Assembly (NCBI GenBank): GCA_035461385.1
Contig: DATHVI010000021.1
Location: 1 to 8,604 of the forward strand
Origin: DATHVI01 sp035461385
Lineage (GTDB): Bacteria > Actinomycetota > Thermoleophilia > Solirubrobacterales > 70-9
Length of the DNA: 8,604 bases
Direction: 5' to 3'
Below the pieces are notes generated by a model. That model worked only from the letters and a program-made list of their open reading frames with translations. It was not told the origin of the DNA and did no database searches. Below, in pieces: positions 1 to 6,246 of the stretch. Made by a program: the position numbers and the translations under genes. Numbering within the stretch: the first letter of the stretch is position 1; every line of letters starts with the position of its first letter.

Positions 1-1671
1 GCGGAGCTCACGCGCCGCTACGGGACCGACTACCGGGTCATCGCCAAGACCTCGCCGTTCGGGGCGCTCGCCGAGCTCGAGACGCTGCGCGAGTCGGGAG
101 AGCCCGTCGCGCTCGTTCTCGCTGCCGACTCGGTCTGCGCCGGTAGCGGTCGCGACCTGCTCGCGGGCGTGCGGACGCTGCACCCGCTGGCGAAGCGGGC
201 GCTGCTGATCGAGTGGGGGGCCTGGAGCAACCCGGAGACGGCCGAGGTCGTGCACAACGCGATGGCGCTCGGGCAGATCGATTACTACGCGATCAAGCCC
301 TGGCGGGTACCCGACGAGCAGTTCCACCGGCTCGTCTCCGAGTTGATCTTCGAGTGGTGCCGGGTGAACTCAACCCAGTCGCGCGAGATCACGCTGATCG
401 GGGACGAGTGGTCGGCGCGCGCGAACGAGCTCCGCGGCCTGCTCGCCCGCAACGGGATCCCACACGCGTTCCTGCGGACCGGCTCGGCGGAGGCGGCGCG
501 GGTGCTCGGCGCGCTCGGCCCCGGCTCGGGCAGCGAGCCCGGAAAGCCCGTCCTCGTCACCCGCGACGGGACCACGATCACCGACCCGTCGAACGCCGAC
601 CTCGCCCGGACGATCGGAATCCGCACCGAGCTGGGCGACAGCCGCGAGTTCGACCTGATCGTCGTCGGTGCCGGCCCCGCCGGTCTCGCCGCGTCGGTCT
701 ACGCGTCCTCGGAGGGCCTCGACACCCTGGTAGTCGAGCGCGAGTCGATCGGCGGCCAGGCCGGCTCGACGTCGTTGATCCGCAACTACCTCGGGTTCTC
801 GCGCGGTGTCAGTGGCGCGGATCTCGCCCAGCGCGCCTACCAGCAGGCGTGGGTGTTCGGAACCAAGTTCCTGATGATGCGCGACGCGATCGCGCTTCGC
901 AGCGGCGGCCGCCACGTGATCTCGATCGACGAGGTCGGCGAGGTCAGCGCGCCGGCGATCGTGCTCGCGACCGGCGTCACCTACCGACGGCTGGGAATCC
1001 CGGAGCTCGACGCCCTGACCGGCGCCGGAGTCTTCTATGGCGCCCCCAGCGGCGATGCACGCGGCTTCGCGGGCCGGCACGTCCACGTCGTCGGCGGCGG
1101 GAACTCAGCCGGGCAGGCCGCAATCCACCTCGCGCGCTCGGGCGCCCGGGTGACCCTGCTGGTCCGGGGAGCCGCGCTGTCGAACGACATGTCCCAGTAC
1201 CTCTGCGACGAGATCGAGCACAGCTCGCGCCCCGACACGAGCGATCCCGGGATCGAGGTCCGCGTCAACACCGAGGTCGCGGGCGGCGGCGGCGAGGGAC
1301 GGCTCGAGCGACTCGAGCTGCGTGATCGCATCAGCGGCGAGGTCGAGGAGGTCGCGGCGGCGGCGCTGTACGTCCTCATCGGCGCTCGCCCCCGCACCGA
1401 ATGGCTGCCGGACACGGTCGCGCGCGATCGGCGCGGCTACGTGCTCACCGGCGCCGAGGTGACGCGCGACGCGGCGCGCTGGCCGCTCGAACGCGCGCCG
1501 TTCGCGTTCGAGACCAGCACACCGGGGATCTTCGCGGTCGGCGACGTCCGCCACGGATCGCTGAAGCGCGTCGCCTCGGCGGTCGGCCAGGGCGCGGTGG
1601 TGATCCAGCAGGTGCACGAGCTGCTCGCCGGTGAGCACGAGGCCGAAGCACCGGAGCCGGCGTGGCGCTGA
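1..1671 (+). CDS. Fused receiver / thioredoxin-reductase-like FAD oxidoreductase (5' end cut off by window)
   Basis: Flavoprotein oxidoreductase of the type usually called fused response regulator/thioredoxin-disulfide reductase, predicted cytosolic. The frame is open from base 1; 556 residues are visible and I estimate about 15-30 N-terminal residues are missing. Residues 1-118 resemble a receiver domain: VLAAD with Asp43 at the phospho-acceptor position, and IDYYAIKPW with the conserved Lys99; the usual MP after the Asp and the Thr/Ser in the LLIEWG stretch are absent, so it is degenerate. Residues 121-212 look like a glutaredoxin-fold domain without a CxxC. Residues 217-545 are the reductase: FAD motif GAGPAG (223-228), GGQAG (251-255), NAD(P)H motif GGGNSAG (365-371) and the C-terminal FAD motif GDVRHGSLKRVASAVGQG (514-531). 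Where E. coli TrxR has CATC, this protein reads YGAPSGDA (346-353), so it cannot use the classical disulfide. GTG at 169 is an internal codon, not the start. The stop lies inside the globin gene. The family call is firm; the electron acceptor is unknown. Confidence 0.9.
   Translation, partial: AELTRRYGTDYRVIAKTSPFGALAELETLRESGEPVALVLAADSVCAGSGRDLLAGVRTLHPLAKRALLIEWGAWSNPETAEVVHNAMALGQIDYYAIKPWRVPDEQFHRLVSELIFEWCRVNSTQSREITLIGDEWSARANELRGLLARNGIPHAFLRTGSAEAARVLGALGPGSGSEPGKPVLVTRDGTTITDPSNADLARTIGIRTELGDSREFDLIVVGAGPAGLAASVYASSEGLDTLVVERESIGGQAGSTSLIRNYLGFSRGVSGADLAQRAYQQAWVFGTKFLMMRDAIALRSGGRHVISIDEVGEVSAPAIVLATGVTYRRLGIPELDALTGAGVFYGAPSGDARGFAGRHVHVVGGGNSAGQAAIHLARSGARVTLLVRGAALSNDMSQYLCDEIEHSSRPDTSDPGIEVRVNTEVAGGGGEGRLERLELRDRISGEVEEVAAAALYVLIGARPRTEWLPDTVARDRRGYVLTGAEVTRDAARWPLERAPFAFETSTPGIFAVGDVRHGSLKRVASAVGQGAVVIQQVHELLAGEHEAEAPEPAWR
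1653..1656 (+). promoter_or_regulatory. Shine-Dalgarno for the truncated hemoglobin
   Basis: GGAG lies five bases before the GTG at 1662, inside the last codons of the reductase. It supports that GTG as the globin start and re-initiation or coupled translation across the 10-bp overlap. Confidence 0.6.
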
Positions 1672-2024
1672 CGGTCTACGAGCGGGTCGGCGGGTTCGCC
1701 AAGGTGCGCCGGGTGGTGACGGCGTTCTACGAGAAGGTCCTCGACTCGCCGCTGATCGCCCACCACTTCGAGGAGGTCGCGATGGATCGGCTGATCGAGC
1801 ACCAGACGCGGTTCATCTCGTTCCTGATGGGCGGCCCGGCGAGCTACACCGACGAGCACCTCAAGCACGTCCACCAGCGAATGGGGATCACGCTGACCGA
1901 GTTCGACGAGATGGTCGAGCTGCTGGCCGAGACCCTCGAGGACTTCGATTTCGCCGCCGACGACGTCGCGAAGGTGACCCACGAGCTGCGGCGGCGCGAG
2001 CCGGTGATCGTCAGTGGACGCTGA
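1662..2024 (+). CDS. glbN: Group I (N-type) truncated hemoglobin
   Basis: Small heme protein of 120 residues, the normal length for a group I truncated hemoglobin (2-on-2 globin). Such proteins bind O2 or NO and several act as NO dioxygenases. Visible landmarks are the N-terminal YERVGG, Tyr23 in FYEKVL (B10), Leu44 (E7), His47 (E10) and Gln48 (E11) in MDRLIEHQ, the GG pair at 57-58, and the proximal heme ligand His71 (F8) in KHVHQRMGIT. Tyr B10, Leu E7 and Gln E11 match Mycobacterium HbN, whereas His at E10 matches the Synechocystis protein, where that His can be the sixth iron ligand. The E15 position, Phe in HbN, is Ile52. The gene starts with GTG inside the reductase gene behind a GGAG, and its last 11 bp overlap the cyclase gene, so it is the middle member of a three-gene unit. 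NO detoxification or gas sensing is inference. Confidence 0.95.
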   Translation: MALTVYERVGGFAKVRRVVTAFYEKVLDSPLIAHHFEEVAMDRLIEHQTRFISFLMGGPASYTDEHLKHVHQRMGITLTEFDEMVELLAETLEDFDFAADDVAKVTHELRRREPVIVSGR

Positions 2025-3144
2025 GCCCGCCACGCGGCCGACGCCCGACGGGCCCGGCGCGGACCGGGCCGGGGCCGGCGAGGACGCCGGGGCCGAGGAG
2101 AGCGCCGAGTTCTACCGTCACCTGGCACAGACACTCGACGTCGGGATCGCCGTCGCCGATCCCGACTCGTGGTCGCTCCGGTTCGAGAACGCGCGCTTCT
2201 TCGAGCTCTTCGCCCCCGACCCGACGACCAGCGACGAGACGCTGCTCACCCGGGTGCCGGCGATCGACTCCGAACGGGCGGCGTCGCGGTTCGAGAAGGG
2301 GCGTCCGTACACGGTCGAGGTTGAGGCGGGGTCGGGCGCGAGGTCGCGGTCGCTCGAGGTCAAGCTGCGCCCCTGCGAGCTCGACGGCCGCGAGCTGGTG
2401 GTCGTCGAGTGCAGCGACGTGACGAAGGCGAAGCAGGCGGAGCACATGCTCGACTCGTACTCGCGGATGGCCGACAAGAACGCCCGCGACCTGAAGCGCG
2501 AGAAGGAGCGGGCGGAGAAGCTGCTTCTCAACATCATGCCGCGGGCGGTCTACGAGGAGATGAAGGACTTCGGCTCGGTGACGCCGCAGCGGTTCGACGA
2601 GGCGACGATTCTGATGCTCGACTTCGCCGGGTTCACCGAGATGGCGGTCTCGCGCGACGCCGGTAGCCTCGTCTCCGAGCTCAACGACATCTTCTCCGCC
2701 TTCGACCGGATCGTCGAGCTGTTCAACTGCGAGCGGATGAAGACGATCGGCGACGCCTACATGGCCGTTGCCGGCCTCCCCGAGCCGTCGAGCGACCACG
2801 CCCAGAGCATCGCCCGGGTGGCGCTGCGGATGCGCCGCTACCTCGAGCGCCGCAACACCTCCCACCGCGAGCCCTGGCTCGGCCGGATCGGGATCCACTC
2901 CGGCACCGTCGTCGGCTCGATCGTCGGCGTCCAACGCTACGTCTACGACATCTTCGGCCCGGGCGTGAACATGGCGGCGCGAATGGAGCAGCTCTCCGAG
3001 CCGATGGAGATCACGATCAGCGACACCACCCACAACCTGCTGCGTCAGGAGTTCATCTGCTCGGAGATCGGCGAGGTCGACGTCAAGGGCTTCGGGAAGC
3101 AGCGCCTCTGGACCCTCGACGGGGAGCTCGAGGACCGGCGCTAG
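2014..3144 (+). CDS. PAS-domain class III adenylate cyclase
   Basis: Predicted cytosolic signalling enzyme of 376 residues that makes cAMP from ATP. Residues 1-30 are a disordered Pro/Gly/Ala/Asp-rich leader; 31-137 look like a PAS sensor (AEFYRHLAQTLDVGIAVADP to VVVECSDVTKAK); 138-186 form a charged signalling helix leading into LLLNIMPRAVYEEM. The cyclase domain spans about 195-368. Metal-binding aspartates are Asp203 (LDFAGFTEM) and Asp247 (GDAYM). The base-specifying pair is Lys243 (RMKTIGDAY) and Asp312 (YVYDIFGPGVN), the adenylate rather than the Glu/Cys guanylate type. Asn319 and Arg323 (VNMAARM) are the transition-state residues. All key positions are present, so a homodimer should be active. 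There is no membrane segment. The GTG start at 2014 lies within the end of the globin gene (11-bp overlap) with only a weak GGTGA-like ribosome site, suggesting coupled translation. The PAS ligand cannot be told from sequence; a redox or gas cue is suggested only by the neighbours. Confidence 0.95.
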   Translation: MDAEPATRPTPDGPGADRAGAGEDAGAEESAEFYRHLAQTLDVGIAVADPDSWSLRFENARFFELFAPDPTTSDETLLTRVPAIDSERAASRFEKGRPYTVEVEAGSGARSRSLEVKLRPCELDGRELVVVECSDVTKAKQAEHMLDSYSRMADKNARDLKREKERAEKLLLNIMPRAVYEEMKDFGSVTPQRFDEATILMLDFAGFTEMAVSRDAGSLVSELNDIFSAFDRIVELFNCERMKTIGDAYMAVAGLPEPSSDHAQSIARVALRMRRYLERRNTSHREPWLGRIGIHSGTVVGSIVGVQRYVYDIFGPGVNMAARMEQLSEPMEITISDTTHNLLRQEFICSEIGEVDVKGFGKQRLWTLDGELEDRR

Positions 3145-3175
3145 CGGCGAAAATCAGGACCAATCCCCGCTGGAC

Positions 3176-3199
3176 GCTCAGGCCGCAAGGCCGCCGAGC
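3176..3199. other. Weak hairpin at the convergent cyclase/tadC ends
   Basis: Only 33 bp separate the cyclase stop from the tadC stop. Nested arms GCTC/GAGC (3176-3179, 3196-3199) and GGCC/GGCC around a GCAA tetraloop (3181-3192) could form a hairpin on either strand, overlapping the tadC stop. An AAAA run at 3150-3153 is TTTT on the tadC strand but lies about 22 nt beyond the stem, and no T-run follows on the plus strand, so this is not a classical intrinsic terminator. It may slow or end transcription of the converging units. Confidence 0.25.
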
Positions 3200-4023
3200 A
3201 GCGCGTCGGAGTGGGCGATCAGCGTCGCGGCGATCGCGAGCAGGACCGAGGGGACGAGGACGAGGGCGACGACGAGCTGGATCTTCGGCGCGGCGCGAGC
3301 GGCGTGCTCCTCGATCCGCCGCCGCTGGTCGCGGCGGAGCGCGGTTCCGTGCTCGTGGAGCTGATCGGCGAGCGGCGAGCCGTAGCGGCGGGAGCGCTCG
3401 AGGGCGGCGGCGAGCGCGCCGACCTCGACCCCCCGAACGCGCCGGCGAAGCGACTCGATCGCGCGCTGCTCCGATGCCCCGCACTCGATCTCGGCGACTG
3501 CGATCGAGAGCTCGGTCGCCAGCGGGCCCGCGGTGGCGCGGGCGATCTCGGCGAGCAGGCTTCCCGGGCTGCGCCCGGACGCGGCACCGACCGCGAGCAG
3601 GTCGAGGGCGTCGGGGAGGGCGGCGACGAGGCGCTCGCGGCGGCGGCGCGCAGTTCGCTCGAGCGCGGCGTCCGGGGCGAGGAATCCGGCGGCGAGGATC
3701 AATGCCGCCGCCGGGACCGCCAGCCTTCCGGGCAGCGCCGGAACGGCGGTGACCGCGACGAGCGCGCCTGCGCCGACCCCGGCGGCCTTCGCGATCACGG
3801 CGGCTGCCGGCGTGAGCCGGTCCTCGAGGCCGGCGCGGCGGATCCGGTCGGTGACCCCGAGCGCGCCGGCGGCGTCGGCCAGCGTCCGAAGCCGACCGCC
3901 GGAGAGGCGGGCGATCAGGTCCCTGGCCCGCTGGCCAGGCTCGCCGTCGAGCGCGCCCGCGAGCTCCCACGCGGCTGCGAATGCGAGCAGCACGGCGAGC
4001 CCGGCGACCGGCGCGGCGCTCAT
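3178..4023 (-). CDS. tadC: TadC-like type II secretion F-domain membrane protein
   Basis: Inner-membrane platform protein of a Tad/Flp pilus or related type II secretion machine, 281 residues. One hydrophobic segment lies near the N-terminus (about 6-24), two more at about 78-117, and a last one at about 248-270. Between them is a cytosolic T2SSF/GspF domain (about 130-245) with the typical LPDALDLLAVGAASGRSPG start (136-154) and a charged helix REQ-type end before the final membrane span. In Tad systems TadB and TadC form the platform on which the TadA ATPase acts. It follows tadB by 19 bp. No convincing Shine-Dalgarno precedes the ATG at 4023, which instead overlaps the stop of a tiny bridging frame (ATGA). 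It is the last gene of the minus-strand unit and converges on the cyclase. Assignment to tadC rather than a second tadB rests mostly on gene order. Confidence 0.87.
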   Translation of the reverse strand: MSAAPVAGLAVLLAFAAAWELAGALDGEPGQRARDLIARLSGGRLRTLADAAGALGVTDRIRRAGLEDRLTPAAAVIAKAAGVGAGALVAVTAVPALPGRLAVPAAALILAAGFLAPDAALERTARRRRERLVAALPDALDLLAVGAASGRSPGSLLAEIARATAGPLATELSIAVAEIECGASEQRAIESLRRRVRGVEVGALAAALERSRRYGSPLADQLHEHGTALRRDQRRRIEEHAARAAPKIQLVVALVLVPSVLLAIAATLIAHSDALLGGLAA

Positions 4024-4046
4024 CGCCGCGGACCCGAGGCGCTCAT
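4020..4046 (-). other. Eight-codon bridging frame between tadB and tadC
   Basis: An ATG (4046-4044) overlaps the tadB stop as ATGA and opens a frame reading MSASGPRR; its TGA (4022-4020) overlaps the tadC ATG, again as ATGA. The tiny frame thus fills the gap exactly. The first nine bases, ATGAGCGCC, recur at the tadC start, so a short duplication of the start region is another explanation. Whether it is translated is unknown; tadC has no obvious ribosome site of its own, which makes a coupling role conceivable. Confidence 0.3.
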
Positions 4047-4888
4047 CCCACCCGCACCCGGCTGAGCCGGCGGATCGCGACGAACCCGGCGAGCTGGAGC
4101 GCCGCGGCGGCGGCGAGGATCGTCGCCGCGGCCGGATCGGCGAGGAGCCCGGAGACGAAGCCGGGGCGCAGCAGCTCGGCGAGGAGCCCCGCCCCGACGG
4201 GCATCGCGACGACGAGCAGGCCGGTGAACCGCGCCTGCGCGGTCGCCGAGCGGGCGTCGGCGTCGGCGCGGTCGCGGTCGGCGGCGGCGGCGGCGAACCG
4301 CCGCAGGAGCGCCGCGAGGTCGCCTCCGCCGAGCTGCTGTGAGAGCAGCGCGGCGGCGAACGCCTCGACCCGCTGCGAGCCCGATCTGCGCCGGAGCCCG
4401 GCGAGCGCGTCGCGGGTCGGAAGACCGAGGTCGAGCTCGGCGCGCACGCGGGCGAGCTCGGTCGCCGGCGGCCCCTCGAGCGACGCCTCGGCGGCGCCGA
4501 GCGCCGCTCGCACCGAGCGCCCGGCCGCGAGCGCGTCGGCGACCGCCGTCGCGACCCGCGGCAGGCCGCGCTCGACCGCGCGCCGGTAGCGGGCGCGACG
4601 GCTGGCGATCGCCGAGGCCGCGATGCCGGGCCCGGCGAGGGCTAGGATCGGGGCGACGCCCGGGCCGATCATCAACGCGGCCCCAGCGAGCAGTCCCGCG
4701 GTTCCCAGCGCCGCGAGCCGCCGGCGCTCGGCGGGCGACGGCGCGTAACCCTCCCGGCCGGCGCGGCCAAGAGGCTCGATCGCCGCCTCGAGCCAGCGCG
4801 CCGCGGCCGGGCTGGCGGCGATCGCCTCGCGCGCCGCGAGCGCGGCCAGCGCGCCCGCAAGCGCCGCGAGGACCACCGGGTCGGTCAC
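4043..4888 (-). CDS. tadB: TadB-like type II secretion F-domain membrane protein
   Basis: Inner-membrane platform protein of a Tad/Flp pilus or related secretion system, 281 residues. A hydrophobic N-terminal segment (about 4-24) is followed by a pair of membrane spans around 58-97 (LGTAGLLAGAALMIGPG and onward). The cytosolic T2SSF domain (about 105-225) contains LPRVATAVADALAAGRSVRAAL (109-130, GspF-like) and a QQLGGGDLAALL stretch (184-195). Two more hydrophobic segments follow (about 222-240 and 253-272), and the protein ends in a basic tail. The GTG at 4888 is chosen over an in-frame GTG at 4903 because it overlaps the tadA stop as GTGA and has a GGAGG eight bases upstream. The gene is translationally coupled to tadA and followed closely by tadC. 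TadB and TadC share the fold, so which is B and which is C follows from order. Confidence 0.88.
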   Translation of the reverse strand: MTDPVVLAALAGALAALAAREAIAASPAAARWLEAAIEPLGRAGREGYAPSPAERRRLAALGTAGLLAGAALMIGPGVAPILALAGPGIAASAIASRRARYRRAVERGLPRVATAVADALAAGRSVRAALGAAEASLEGPPATELARVRAELDLGLPTRDALAGLRRRSGSQRVEAFAAALLSQQLGGGDLAALLRRFAAAAADRDRADADARSATAQARFTGLLVVAMPVGAGLLAELLRPGFVSGLLADPAAATILAAAAALQLAGFVAIRRLSRVRVG

Positions 4889-6024
4889 GGGGCGCGCCTC
4901 CACACATCGCGGACGCCGACGCCGCCCGCGGCCCGGGTGACCGCCGCGAGCTCGCTCACCCGGCGCTCGCCCCCGGGCCCGCGGACGACGTGGCAGACGA
5001 GCTCGATCCCGCGACCGACCTGCTCGCGGATCGCGGCGTGCGGCAAGCCGACTCCCGCCATCAGCGCGAGCGTCTCCAGCCGCCGCAGCGCGTCCTCGGG
5101 CGAGTTCGCGTGGACGGTCGAGAGCGCGCCGCGGTGGCCGGTGTTGAGCGCGGTGAGGAGGTCGAGCGCCTCCGCCCCCCGGACCTCACCGATCACGATT
5201 CGGTCGGGGCGCATCCGCAGCGAGTTGCGGAGCAGGTCGCGGATCGTCACCTCCCCGCGACCCTCGACCGAGGCGGGGCGGCTCTCGAGCCGGACAACGT
5301 GCGGCTGGCGGAGGCGGAGCTCGGCCGCGTCCTCGATCGTCACCACCCGGTCGGCGGGGTCGATGTAGGCGGAGAGCGCGTTCAGCAGCGTGGTCTTGCC
5401 TGCGCCGGTACCGCCGGAGACGAGGATGCTGCGCCGCTCGGCGACCGCCTCGCGGAGCAGATCGCGGAGCTCGGGCGTCAGCGTCCCCGCCTCGGTCAGT
5501 GCCTCGGGGTCGGGCTTCGCGGCGGTGAACCGGCGGACCGAGAGCGCCGGGCCGTCGACCGCGAGCGGCGGGATGATCACGTTCACGCGCGACCCGTCGG
5601 CGAGCCGCGCGTCGGCCATCGGGCTGAGCTCGTCGACTCGACGGCCGACCGGGGCCAGGATCCGCTCGATCGCGTCACGGAGCTCCTGCTCGGAGCCGAA
5701 GCGGACGTCGGTGGGCTCGATTCGGCCCCGCCGCTCGACGTAGACCCGCTCGTGTCCGTTCACCATCACCTCCTCGACCTCCGGGTCGGCGAGCAGCTCT
5801 TCGAGCGGCCCGAGCCCGACCGTGTCGCGGAGGATCAGGTCGCGGATTCGCTCGCGGCGTCGGGGCGACAGCACCGCCGCCTGCTCGTCGACGAGCGCGG
5901 CGACCGCCTCGGCGAGGTCGCCGTTCTCGAGCCTTCCGGCGGCCGCATCCGCACGGCGCCGCTCGACGAGCCGCTCGCGCAGCTCGGCCGCGAGCGCCCG
6001 GGCGTGGTCGTCGGCGGTGGCCAT
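4885..6024 (-). CDS. tadA: CpaF/TadA family secretion ATPase
   Basis: Cytosolic hexameric ATPase that powers assembly of Tad/Flp-type pili or related secretion through the TadB/TadC platform. 379 residues from the chosen ATG. Residues 1-70 are a charged helical region ending in LILRDTVGLGPLEELL; 75-170 form the N-terminal domain (EVEEVMVNGHERVYVERRG, then LADGSRVNVIIPPL). The ATPase core shows Walker A GGTGAGKTT (204-212), the Asp box TIEDAAEL (229-236), the Walker B region RIVIGEVRG (275-283) and the His box TGHRGALSTVHANSPEDAL (295-313). All catalytic motifs are intact. The stop overlaps the tadB GTG. The start is unsure: ATG at 6024 gives the usual family length but no ribosome site is seen; in-frame GTGs at 6111 and 6147 would add a low-complexity Pro/Gly/Arg stretch, and the frame stays open further upstream without a start. 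Pilin, TadE, TadZ, peptidase and secretin genes are not nearby. Confidence 0.92.
   Translation of the reverse strand: MATADDHARALAAELRERLVERRRADAAAGRLENGDLAEAVAALVDEQAAVLSPRRRERIRDLILRDTVGLGPLEELLADPEVEEVMVNGHERVYVERRGRIEPTDVRFGSEQELRDAIERILAPVGRRVDELSPMADARLADGSRVNVIIPPLAVDGPALSVRRFTAAKPDPEALTEAGTLTPELRDLLREAVAERRSILVSGGTGAGKTTLLNALSAYIDPADRVVTIEDAAELRLRQPHVVRLESRPASVEGRGEVTIRDLLRNSLRMRPDRIVIGEVRGAEALDLLTALNTGHRGALSTVHANSPEDALRRLETLALMAGVGLPHAAIREQVGRGIELVCHVVRGPGGERRVSELAAVTRAAGGVGVRDVWRRAP
4897..4901 (-). promoter_or_regulatory. Shine-Dalgarno that decides the tadB start
   Basis: GGAGG on the minus strand, eight bases before the GTG at 4888 and inside the last codons of tadA. It would overlap the coding sequence if tadB began at the alternative GTG at 4903, so it favours the shorter 281-residue product. 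Confidence 0.7.
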
Positions 6025-6069
6025 GCCATCAAGAGGGGGCAGGGCCGCCCGGCTCTCCCCCCGCCCGGC

Positions 6070-6085
6070 GGCGCCGACCGGCGCC
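6070..6085 (-). repeat. Short inverted repeat upstream of tadA
   Basis: Two GGCGCC arms separated by GACC give a possible 6-bp stem with a four-base loop. No T-run follows. It could belong to a leader structure or be a by-product of high GC. Confidence 0.3.
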
Positions 6086-6096
6086 AGGAGCCGGTC

Positions 6097-6109
6097 GGGA
6101 CCGGGTCCC
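6097..6109 (-). repeat. 13-bp dyad upstream of tadA
   Basis: GGGACC and GGTCCC are perfect complements around a single central G. The size and symmetry suit a protein-binding operator rather than an RNA hairpin, as the loop would be too small without losing pairs. No known operator is recognised. Confidence 0.3.
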
Positions 6110-6246
6110 ACGGCGCCGCGACGGCAGCCCGGGGCGTCGGCGGGCACGGGGCGAGCTCGCCGCCCTCGCGGCGTGTCACCTTCGCCACCTTCACGCCCGG
6201 CGGCACCATCTGCCCCCGAGGGTGTCGTCGAGCAAGTCGAGGACTC

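Noticed and set aside
169..171. GTG at 169 as the start of the reductase
   Set aside because: The frame is open to base 1 and the upstream residues continue a receiver-like domain, so the gene begins before the window.
2011..3033. A 340-codon minus-strand frame opposite the cyclase
   Set aside because: Shadow of a gene with complete cyclase residues; low-complexity and unlike known proteins.
3145..3177. A classical intrinsic terminator between the cyclase and tadC
   Set aside because: The only T-run (3150-3153, minus strand) is about 22 nt from the nearest stem and the stem is interrupted.
3211..4065. A 284-codon plus-strand frame opposite tadC
   Set aside because: Shadow frame with Arg/Gly/Asp-rich sequence; the minus strand encodes a membrane protein with the expected F-domain pattern.
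4901..4903. GTG at 4903 as the tadB start
   Set aside because: The GGAGG at 4897-4901 would fall inside the reading frame; the GTG at 4888 has correct spacing and overlaps the tadA stop.
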